A stretch of DNA of 64,000 nucleotides from Pagrus major (lineage: Eukaryota; Chordata; Actinopteri; Spariformes; Sparidae). A model generated the notes under the pieces. It was not told the DNA's origin and did not search any database. It worked only from the letters and a program-made list of their open reading frames with translations. A program made the position numbers and the translations under genes. Positions within the stretch are counted from its first letter, which is position 1. Each line of letters opens with the position of its first letter. Below, piece by piece: positions 47,378 to 57,425 of the stretch. Where the stretch lies: the NCBI RefSeq assembly GCF_040436345.1, contig NC_133236.1, forward strand, positions 11,048,165-11,112,164, read 5' to 3'.

Positions 47378-47528
47378 TCAAGTGAAGATGTAGTGTTTGG
47401 ATAAGGATCTGAACCAAGATTTGATGTGATGCAGTGACACTCTTCTTGGACTGGACTTGCTGTAGAGTCCAAAGTAAACCACACCATCATCTGCAAACTT
47501 GTTCACATCAACAGCACCTCCTTTATCA
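47378..47528 (-). CDS. Unidentified terminal-exon-like reading frame
   Basis: On the minus strand, TTCTTTTATTACCCTGCAG is a good splice acceptor. It is followed by one base and 49 codons to a TGA. The peptide begins DKGGAVDVNKFADDGVVYFG, continues with LYSKSSPRRVSLHHIKSWF and ends LSKHYIFT. Its composition (mixed polar and aromatic, no low complexity) looks like real protein, unlike surrounding frames. I do not recognise the family and found no upstream partner exon. It could be the last exon of an unseen minus-strand gene, a retrocopy fragment, or part of an unknown mobile element. Confidence 0.35.
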
Positions 47529-48484
47529 CTGCAGGGTAATAAAAGAACAAAGACAACATGCTGCATTTCAAATGGTGCTTTTATTGCAATGTGTTGCATT
47601 CCCACATTCATAGATGTTATAGATTTGTTAGTCAAAGCATCATTTCCTCAAGGTTGGCATCCTCACCTTGGAAAAAAAAAAAAAAAAGCAGAGGGATCAA
47701 ATGCACGAGGTGTTTGTGTTTTGAGTGTAGTAGAGAAGTGTGTGTGTAAACTTGAGCAGCCACGAACATATGAATGAACAAACCTCCAAAAATTTAGACT
47801 TCCAGTAGATGCAAATAAAGAGAGTTTTTAAATTGTCAAACAAAAATGAGTTTTGTTTGTCTATCAGCCTACAGGGCTCTCACTCCCGACAGGGACTGGA
47901 CCCGGCCTGAGACTGATTGTCTACAACATTCCAAAGAAAAGGTAGATTTCTTTATAGTCACGTTACACACCTGAACAGGGAGGGTCGGGGGTATTAAAAG
48001 AGACAGAAAGAGAGAGAGAGAGAAAAAGAGAAAATATAACATGCATAAAATTCTCCCAGATGAACATTGTCACTCATATTGTCTTGTAATAGCTGCTCCG
48101 ATGCCTCTTTAAAAACAAACTTTACATGAGTGTAATATACAAAACTGGACAAAAATGAGTAAAATGTATAATATATATTTATATATATATTTATTTATAT
48201 TAATTTGTACAAGGGAGAAAGTGGAACCTTGGTCATTTTTCTCAAATTCTCCAGAGAAAGCATTACCACCCCCCAAAAAACAACACAAAGTGGTGAGTTA
48301 ATAATAACAAGAAGCCTTCTTTTAAAGTCTCTGAACCATATCCAACCTCAGTCCCAATACGGCAGCACTTACAATACTTAACTGATGCTGTAGTAACTTT
48401 CACACAGAGTAGAGATTAGTTTGAACACCTGCATTAGGAATGAGTGGGCGTTAAAGGACAACGGAGAGTCTTAGCGGTGTACAA

Positions 48485-48965
48485 ATACCATTTTGGACCA
48501 ATGACGAGTGAGAATGCTTCATATTTTATAAGTCAAATATTGTTTTTTGTTTCTTTTTGCTTTCAATTTCCCTGATTACTTACGTCAGACATTAGCCCAA
48601 TCCTACACCCGGCATTCCCCCGATCCTGCACATAGTAGCGGGGAAATACCATTTTGGACGACTTTAAATTTTTTGTTTGTACCAATGACAACATCAAATT
48701 GTTAATTTTTCTTTTTTTGGCCCGATCCTGCACCTGGCATTGGCCCAATCTTGGTATGAGCATATTGTGGCACATAAATACCATTTTGGACCAATGAGAA
48801 GTGAGAATGCCTCATACTTTTGAGTATGTTTGAAAGAAAAAGACCAAAGCAATCCAAACATTATCCTCCTTGCATTAATGTAATATATTCTATGCATCAA
48901 ATTGTTTGTTTTTCTTTTCGCAATGAATCTGCACCCGGCATTGGCCCGACTCAGGCATGAGCACA
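48485..48965. repeat. Diverged tandem repeat with a unit of about 130-160 bp
   Basis: ATACCATTTTGGAC recurs at about 48487, 48646 and 48778, alternating with CGATCCTGCAC or CTGCACC.GGCATT..CCC blocks at about 48610, 48722 and 48930. The unit boundaries are blurred by indels. Minus-strand frames 48563-48784 and 48694-49029 reflect it. Confidence 0.6.
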
Positions 48966-49324
48966 CTGCTAAAATCTTCCACATTAGGCAGCACAGAAGT
49001 GTGACAAGACAAGCAAAAACAGAAGACAAGCAACAGTTAGTGTGTTGTCATTTTATGTCAGTGCACAATTGTTGCTAGATAGCAGAGGTTAAGTCTCACA
49101 CAACCAGACTTTTTTGACTTTTGCTAATAAAAAAAAAGCGAGTGTCCACCTTGGTTTAAGGAAAAACACGTTTGAAGCTGCGGGAAAGTGAACGCAGAGC
49201 GGTGGTGGCTGTGGCGGCAGCTACAGAGCAAAGTGTTGACGGTTGCTGAAACTGTGTTGTGAGTAGGAATGTTCTGAGAGGTTTTTTTTTAACAGTACGC
49301 CTGGTGTCAGCTGACAGCGCAGAG

Positions 49325-49376
49325 AGGAGGAGGAGGAGGAGGAGGAGGAGGAGGAGGAAGAGGAGGAGGAGGAGGG
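49325..49376. repeat. (GGA)n microsatellite
   Basis: About 17 GGA triplets with one GGAAGA interruption; the Arg-rich frame at 49259-49570 is a by-product. Confidence 0.92.
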
Positions 49377-51589
49377 GACGTCACCTGAAGAAGATTGGCA
49401 TAGTATTTATACTGAGGATTGGTTGGTGTAGACAGAGAAAGACAGAAAGAGACAGAGAGAGAGAACTACATTACAAAGAAGGTAAAGTGTGTACAAGTTT
49501 TAGTCTAGATATCCCACTACAGTCAAGTTCTTCCTTAAAGAACCTGAGAGATTCATTAGTTTCAAATTAAAACTATTAAACATTTTCTTGTTACATTCAG
49601 GGGGACATTTACTTAATCTATCTCCAAATATCTGATTGAGACAGTTTCTGATGGCCGTGTCACTCCAAGTAAATCTGATATAAAGTGCAAAATTAGATTG
49701 TATTTGCAAATTCCTGGAATAATTTTGATTAATCTTCTATGTGTGTAAAAAAGTCTTTTAAAATACAGTAAACTTTTTTTTTATAAAGGTGAAAAAAGGT
49801 TTAAAAAAAAACCCTGGTTAACAAGGTTATTATTGTTAAACAGCAAAGGAGCAATCTTTACTGCGGAAAGTATATACACGAGGCACCTCAAGTTTGGTAT
49901 AAAGTATTCAGTTGATGGAAACAAAAAAGATTAAAAGCTGAGAAAGGTCATCAGATATTGACTGAGAGGGGAACTCCCACTGAAGGGGCTTTTTTTTTTA
50001 TTTTTAAACTTGCCTATGAAATTAACAATTTAGTGTTGCTCCAGTGTTAATTCTATATCCAAAGTCAACGTGAGGAAATGCTTGTTTCAGTAAGGTGCAT
50101 AGCTATCGGTTGCAATGTTTTCTATTCTTCCTGTAAACGAGTGATAGCACTTCAGGCACAAAAGACCTCATTGGCAAAAAAGTGGAGACGTCTCGAGACC
50201 GACTGAACTTTGGGACATCACGCAGAATGTTGCCGAGAGGCCACTTGAAAAGGAAAGATAGTGTCGAGTAAAGAGCGAGGAAAACATGCAAAACAACGTA
50301 GAACGGCAGCAGAATGTCGCTGTGTGTGAGAGAGAAGTTAACAAAAAAGGGGCCGCTACATTATGTCTTGTCCAGTGATGATGAGGTTTTGCATATGATA
50401 TCCATCAAACATCTTGAAGCTTTGGTCATTTTACTATTGACAAATGCAAAAAAGGCTACATCAGTCAGACAGTTAGGAAATAAAAAAAAAAAGCCCACTA
50501 ATATACACAACAACCAGGCAATGCTTCTCCATAAAACCAAGGCTCCACTCTCCCAGATCTGCTTTAAACTTTTTTGACAACAGAGAAAATTAAATAATAT
50601 GGCCTTTTTTTTTTTTTTAAATTAACCCGTACAAAAAGCCAGTCCACACTGCTTCTCTCTCAGTAAAATCACATTCAGCAGTCGCTAAAAACCATTCTCT
50701 GGCATAGTTTATCTGAAAACACCCACAGGTACTGTGCAGGGTCTAAAGAGTAAAAAGAAGAAAAGAAATCAAACCAGGACATCTTCGACTTTTCCATCTT
50801 AGAGAACACCAGATATACAGTATTAATCACTTACACACATACATACGCACTCACTTGATAGTCATATACATACATACATACATCATCAGAAAAATAAAAA
50901 AAGTAGAAAATCAAAAACATAAAATAAAAACATGACGGAGGCGAGTAGTTTTTTTTTTTGCGTTTTCTTTTTTTTTTTACCACAAACTCGGAGCACTACT
51001 TTTTTGTTTGATTCTGAACAAATACATATTCACATTTCTCTGTTATATACATTATGTTAACATCTTGAAACCAATGTTACAAAAAGAACCTTGTACCTGT
51101 TAATTGTAGTGAGGAAGGAGGGACTGTCGTTTCCATTGAATGGCTGTTGCATAAAAATAAAAAATAAAAAGATTACATATGCATTGGTTGTATTTGGCAT
51201 GTTGGTTGTGTTGTCACAGGAGGAGAAGCTGAGAGTTTCTGCAGTTGACAGGAGTTATAGAGGAAACCATTTCCATAGGAATGCCTATTCCACGCAGAAA
51301 AGTGAGAGGAAGGAGGAGGGAGGTGTCAATACTGTACGTGTGAAATCATCAGAGCGGATAAACAAGAGGAGAATCCTTCCAAAAAATACATTCTACCACT
51401 TTGTGCAGCTTCTGTCTCCTCAGAGTGTTTTACATGGACCGAACAGCAGCGAAGGAGTGTCGGACCGGAGTTTTCACACCGTGAGAAACTTTCAAATTTA
51501 GAGGAAGGCAACAACATTTCTGAGCTTCCTCGCTCCAAACTGATGGCCTTTCTTTTTCTTTATCGACAGGGCTGTCGTACTGGGTTTAA

Positions 51590-51815
51590 ACAGTAACATT
51601 CAAGCACTTTTTAAAAAATTGCTTGCATTATGTTTTATTCTTGAACTTTTTATTTTAACAACCCACATTCAATTGCCGTCTTGGTGTGCATTCGTCTCTG
51701 AACTCAATTTTGTTTTAATATGCCATGTTTAATTACTTATAAGGCATCTTGAATGGCATTTGGATTAATTTAAAAGGTGCGATACAAACTAAGTTTTGTT
51801 TGATTGACTGATTGA
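51590..51815 (+). repeat. Retroelement 3' tail, diverged
   Basis: ACATTCAAGCACTTTTTAAA and then ATAAGGCATCTTGAATGGCA, AAGGTGCGATACAAACTAAG and GATTGACTGATTGATTG recall the fish tail that reads AAGCACTTTGAAT...GTGCTATACAAATAA, then a short tandem. Confidence 0.4.
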
Positions 51816-52499
51816 TTGTAGGTACCTAAACTAACAACTTCCAAACTCTTGAAGTCTTTATCATCACATCTAAATTGTTACAACAGATGGAAGCGCAAAG
51901 AATAAAGTTTACAGAACTCCTTTATACTTTTATATTAACTTTGATTGTATGTTTTGATCATGACTTTTAAAATTTGTGCCAAATTCGACACATGAGGACA
52001 AAAAAATAAAGAATAAATAAATATGACGACGGGTTATGTTTAAAATATTAAAACATTTTTGGTTTACATTACTGATTGTGTGGATCAAATGCCAGATCAT
52101 GGTGAAAATAAAGCATTTTTAAGGATTATATTCGAATTCAAGCACAGTTCTTATCTTGAAATTTCTAGATAAAGCCTTTTCCATACTTTCAAGACATTAA
52201 CGAACCCTGCTAGTAAGTGCTACAAGGACCAGAATCTGAGTGCGGGCAGTCTCTACAGATTTTGGTTTGAAAGATAAAATACTTGATGGCTTTGTCCCAG
52301 TTCTCTCCCTAAACTTCATCATTGGTTTTGGAGGCTACAAGTATTAAAACAACTCCGAATGAGGACTAAATCTTGTTCTTAAGTAGTCTCAGTTTGGAGG
52401 TAGAGGGGAAGTTTTAATCTGAGACGCCACTACATTTTTCTTAATCTCGCTGGTGGAGGTCAAAGGGAAGAAATGGGATGCAGCAAATGTCAGGAGAAC

Positions 52500-53000
52500 T
52501 GGAAAAAACTATTTTGATTATCAATTAACTGTTTTTTAAGTAATTTATGAAGTTTCAGCTTCTCCATTGTAGGGATTTACAGCTTTCTCCGTTTTATATA
52601 TTTGTAAATTTAAGATTTTTTGGGTTTTGGACAGCTAATCAAACAAAATAAAGAGTTAGAAAAGGCCCCCTTGGGATCTGGGGAACCGTTGAAGACTTTC
52701 ACAGTTGTCAAATTGCCAACTATTTAATTATTGGCCACCTATTGATAATTAATAATGTTTCCAGTACTTTTTAAGAAAAACACGTTAAATTCGAGCTTCT
52801 GGTTTCGTTACTTCTCTAAGACACTAAACTGAATATCTTTGAGTTGTGGACAAAACAAGACATTTGAGGTAATTTTCTTGGGCTTCAGGAAACACTGATC
52901 AAAACTTTTCACCATTTTCTGACATCTTACAGACCAAACAGCTAAACGATTAATCGAGAAAATAATCTACAATGAAAAGAATCATTAGTTGCAGCAATAA
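52500..53000. repeat. ATTAAT-rich hAT/MITE-like remnants
   Basis: AACTATTTTGATTATCAATT, AATTATTGGCCACC.ATTGATAAT and ACGATTAATCGAGAAAATAA, ending ATCATTAGTTGCAGCAATAA, resemble the common fish family with GGCTGCAACTAA ends (compare 36390-36835). Boundaries are not clear. Confidence 0.45.
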
Positions 53001-55189
53001 ACTGCATTAGAAAACATAATTTTCTCTTTGTTTATACGAAACATAAAAAGTGCTCAGCAAACTGCAATGTTGAATCCAACTTATGTAACATTGTGGGACG
53101 TGATCTTTGAGGACTACCCTGACCGATCAATCAGAAACAAGCTGCCCACAGTGTGAAAACACGGTCAAAAGGAAACATCATCAGACAGAAACTCTGATAA
53201 AACAATAATGAGGTAATAAAAGGAGCTCAAAAGCCTACTCATGATTAAACCACATGCTTTTCTAATAAATATACACACACAGAAAAATAGAAAAAATAAA
53301 ACCATCTCCAGGAGGCAGACTTTCTTCCATTCAGGACTCAAAATTAAAAAGACAGATTAAAGATGGCGACAGCTCCTGGGCCTCTGTTCAGCACATAAAC
53401 ACACACAGAGCGCTTCAGCTGAGCACAAAGTGGTTCTCACATCATACAACATTGGAGGAGTTGGTGGGTGGAATGTTGACCTTGCATACTATCCCTCTAT
53501 ATGTGGGTAACATTGCATACGGTGAAGTATCTCTGTAAAAAACAGTACACAGGAAAGCCCTATTCCACTGGAGTAGCTGGATGATGTTGATCAAAAAGTG
53601 AGCGATGAGTCGTGAAACTCGTTAACGGGGTGATGAATACTGTCCGAACATCTGAATGTGAGGTCTCCACAGATTCCACGACTGTCTCCAATTTTTACCA
53701 GGACAGAAGGACGAAAGAAATATAGAAAAAATAACCCAAGGACAAGGACTCACACCGGAATCGTTCAATCAGGGAACGACTGGTTTTGAGTACAACTGAG
53801 GATCTTTGTGGTCGTTACAAATCACTGGATATCATCTCTGATTTCCTGAACTGATTCAGAAGGTCCCAATTTGATTCAATATCAATTCGGTTAGAGATAT
53901 TTTAGATCAAATACCAGTTTTTCTTGGATATGACAGATTCTCAGGGAACTCTGGCTGTAAATCAACAAAGAACAAAGAACCTCTCGTCTCTTTAAAGGAT
54001 TTCAGAGATTTGCATTTTTCCCCACAATATTTTAACTCAATATTTGCACATTTGACACACATCTTTGCTTTTGTCTGGTTCTTTTGTCTTTTACACTACT
54101 GGATCACTCAAATGAAGGTCGATTTAAATTGAAGAACCAGTTTTAAAAACCCTAATGATAATTATTTCTGTGTGAAAAGAGTCCTTAAAGCATCCTACAT
54201 TTGTAACCTTTGGTTATTAGTGTGTCAGACTGAGCCCTAAAGCAAATGTTGATATTTCATGCATCTGGTATCAAGATCATATTTGTCTTTACATGTAAAG
54301 AATATCCAGAGGCAATTTCTCGGCAGGTATTTCCTTTGTCTAAATTCTCGGTAAAGTGTGAGCTATAAGAAGCACATCTTTTCTGTGTGTGAAAAAGAAA
54401 TAAGTGGACTTTTTGTTTGTTTGTTATCGCTGAGAGAGACAGTGTCTGACTGAGCAACAGTAGTCAACAGAAAACTGCATGTGTGAGTGTGTAGCCAGTG
54501 GAGTGAAGTCTTCATCAGGGAACCAGAGGTGGAGGGAGAAGAGGGTTGAATCTCAAAAAAAAAAAAGAAAAGAAATCCTTGAGGGGAAAAACACTGATGT
54601 TTTTTTTGTGACTCAACCCGCCCTGTTTTGATTCAATTTCATGACAGCTTTAAATTAATCATCCATCACATTGTTCACTTTGTTAGGAATTTCTATTACT
54701 AAAGCCTCTACTTAAATGTCATTATATAGGAACAATACCCAAAAAGCGCCTCATTTGCTACGATTACGTGTATGACGTCGATGCGGCTGAGTACCGTTAG
54801 CATCTTTGGAGGTCACGTGATTGCAGCAAAGAACGCAGCTTATGGTATTGTTATGCTTTCTTTTATACAATGATTACAAATACATGTACTGTCTGAGAAG
54901 TTCTCTTGAAAGTATTGTACATACATAAAGATAAAAAAAGAGGAGAAAGCGAGAAAAGATGGCTAACTTACGGAAGCTCCGCGAGGCAAATGAGAAAAAC
55001 ACATTCTACAAATCCATAAAAAAAAAGTGCGATAAAAAATTGATTTCTCTTCTGTGTTTATGACTCAAGAACAAGTGACAGGTGAAAAAATGTTATGCCA
55101 GGATAATCTTTTTAAGTGCCTTCATCCCCCCCCACCTGTTGGGGGTAATAAAAAAAAAGAAAAAGAAAAAAAAGTTTTGGCAGTTGATT

Positions 55190-55195
55190 TTTATT
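55190..55195 (-). terminator. ncoa1 polyadenylation signal (candidate)
   Basis: This is the first AATAAA that I find on the minus strand after the ncoa1 stop, about 2.05 kb downstream; an ATTAAA near 56.89 kb is an earlier, weaker option. Which is used cannot be told from sequence. Confidence 0.25.
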
Positions 55196-55315
55196 TATCT
55201 ATTTTTGGTCATGATGAGTCTATCACTTTTTTTTAAGTGCTTGCACTCTAAACACAACATACGTATATTGTGTTAAAGTTCTGAGAGAAGTTATCCTGGC
55301 AAAATAATAATATAT

Positions 55316-55370
55316 TATATTATATATTATTCATAATAATAATAATAATTATTATTATTATTATTATAAC
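55316..55370. repeat. AT-rich palindrome (AAT)n/(ATT)n
   Basis: CATAATAATAATAATAATTA runs into TTATTATTATTATTATTATA, giving a nearly perfect inverted repeat with no loop, preceded by ATATTATATTATATATTATT. It can form a hairpin. Confidence 0.8.
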
Positions 55371-56019
55371 CACACCCCCGACTAAGACAAATGATCCGAT
55401 GAAACTTTTTTCTTTTCTGCAACAGTTTGGACAAAACTCCCTTTCACCTTTTTTTTTTTTCACCGGTTCATAAGTCAAAACCACGGAAGAGAAAACAATT
55501 TATATCCGCCTTAGAAAATGGATGACAAGAATTTCTTTTTCTTATTTGCCTCTCAGGGCCTCCATACTAACTAGCTCCCTGGTTACAAGAGAAAGCAGAG
55601 CGATCAAACCCATTTTTTTCCCCATAAAGTGTAGCGCTGAACAGGATGCCGTAGGGAGCAAGATCTAGCTATACTTTAGAATTTCTTTTCACATTTCAGA
55701 AGACGGAATAACTTCCTCCTCCACTGCAACATGTAGCCGCATTACAATATCATGATGCCAAAAATAATCTCAAAAATTAGAATTTGAAAAAAAGAAAAGA
55801 AAAAAGAAACCTGGATCGAATCACATTATACATAGTTTTGCTGTTCTGAGTCATCAATGAATTACACTTTTTTTCTTTTTAAGGAAAGCAGTTACAAGAG
55901 AAGAGTGAGCTCATCCCCAAGTCTTTGTCCTTCTGTACTGTACAATACTACCCGCCTGCATGGTGCACATGGCAAACAACACTGATAGGCCGAGAGAGAT
56001 AGCATGAAAGATACAGAGA

Positions 56020-56022
<3 letters not shown>

Positions 56023-56079
<57 letters not shown>
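56023..56079. repeat. (GA)n microsatellite
   Basis: An AG run of about 55 bp in the presumed ncoa1 3' UTR. The poly-SL frames on the minus strand are artefacts. Confidence 0.95.
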
Positions 56080-56081
<2 letters not shown>

Positions 56082-56261
56082 CCGACTGGGCTCTGTATTC
56101 ACAGCTGCTGAGGTGAGGGGTAAAATGTGACGGACAGACAGTTAAATAATCATAACAGTCTTTTTTTATACTTTGAAAAATAATAAAAATAAAAATAAAA
56201 CCTCCTCCCGGGGGAGAAAGACACGTAAGTTCCAAACTGAGCAGCATCCCGTCTGTCTCCC

Positions 56262-56294
56262 ATCCATCCATCAATCCCTCCATCCATCCATCCA
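56262..56294. repeat. (ATCC)n microsatellite
   Basis: CATCC units with one CAATCCCT interruption; a second short ATCC run lies at about 57,118-57,142, on the other side of the CTG array. Confidence 0.85.
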
Positions 56295-56693
56295 GTCTGG
56301 CTGTTGTCAAAGCTTGTTCTGATGATCATGAAGATGATGATGATGATGACGGTGAGAGCAGAAGATTTTAAAACAAAACAACTCAAAAAAATAAACCAGA
56401 AGACGTAATAGAATAATATGTAGAAGAAGAAGCAGAGCTTGGGAAAAACTCAAACTTCCACCAGGCACTGTAGCTGATAGAGAGAGACAGTCACAGAACC
56501 AGCTGATACTGAGCTTCTATCCCACAATGCCACAGAGGTCTGAAACCTTAAACATTCCCACATCGCTGAGAGACAGGTAGAGGAAAACAAAAACAAACAA
56601 AAATAAAAGCCAGAGGTGCTGCCGTGTGGGATACTCCCACACATTAAAACGCAGAGCTACAGCTGTATGCTGCAGCTCACGCTCCCAAGATGC

Positions 56694-56694
<1 letters not shown>

Positions 56695-56727
<33 letters not shown>
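56695..56727. repeat. (CTG)11 triplet repeat
   Basis: Eleven uninterrupted CTG units, reading CAG on the ncoa1 strand, about 0.5 kb past the stop codon and therefore probably in its 3' UTR. The poly-Q and poly-S frames across it are not coding. Confidence 0.95.
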
Positions 56728-56728
<1 letters not shown>

Positions 56729-57245
56729 GACGGCCTGACTGAAGCCGTCCGATCAGAGAAACAAAGAGGAGGCCGGCCCTGATTTGACAGTGACGACAAC
56801 TTGGCAAATCTACAATGGTGTCGCAGTTGTTTTCTTGGGTCAGGAAGCAGGAAGTAGGTCACCAAGGAATGAGCAGCAAGACAACACTGCCTTTAATAGG
56901 CTGAGGCAGACAGACAGGTTGTCAGACAGATTAGACAGGCAGGTTTAAATACACTGCTGCTCCTTCTGACTTGAGTCTTTTCTTAAAGTACTGGGCGGTA
57001 AAACAACCAGCCCCGGATCCCCCCCCAACCCCGCAGAGAAGTGGTTCGGCTGTGTAACTCCACCTGACAGACAGCCAAACCCCTCTGAGCCTACACACAC
57101 ACTGTGGCCGTCCAAACATCCATCCTTCCTTCCATCCATCCAAAAGGTGAGACAGAGACAGCAATGGGTCTGGTGCACCGACCTCCGAGGAGGAGGCGTA
57201 GAAGTGAGAAGTAGAGGGAGTAGGAGAGCTGAAGGGGTGGGGTTG

Positions 57246-57425
57246 TCACTCGGTGAGCAGCTGCTGGAGGAGGCTCTTCTGCTGGGCCTGGTTGTTCTGG
57301 GAGCCCTGTGGCCCGGGGCCCTTCTGGGGGGCCGCGGCTCCGATGGTGCCCTGGTTCAGGTAGGAGTCACTGCCGACCAGGTTCACTGTACACTGGACGT
57401 CGGCGAACACCTGAACCTGCTGCAC
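57246..57425 (-). CDS. ncoa1: ncoa1 last coding exon (AD2 end, terminal LXXLL)
   Basis: 59 codons and TGA: VQQVQVFADVQCTVNLVGSD, SYLNQGTIGAAAPQ and QNNQAQQKSLLQQLLTE. The LQQLL is the extra nuclear-receptor box of the SRC-1a isoform. Acceptor TCTGCAG|GTG; stop at 57248-57246. Confidence 0.95.
   Translation of the reverse strand: MQQVQVFADVQCTVNLVGSDSYLNQGTIGAAAPQKGPGPQGSQNNQAQQKSLLQQLLTE

Larger units (their letters stand above)
47640..57245 (-). other. AT-rich stretch downstream of ncoa1, probably including its 3' UTR
   Basis: No coding exon is seen between the ncoa1 stop and the frame at 47.4 kb. The part nearest the stop is the 3' UTR; how far it reaches is unknown. The stretch holds many homopolymer runs, a diverged tandem repeat at 48.5-49.0 kb, GGA, GA, CTG and ATCC simple repeats, a retroelement tail near 51.7 kb and ATTAAT-rich repeat remnants near 52.5-53.0 kb. 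Long frames here (for example 51091-51501) lack any family resemblance. Confidence 0.5.

Noticed and set aside
51091..51501. 136-codon plus-strand frame
   Set aside because: Lys/Arg/Ser-rich with no domain; lies in AT-rich sequence downstream of ncoa1 and looks like chance.
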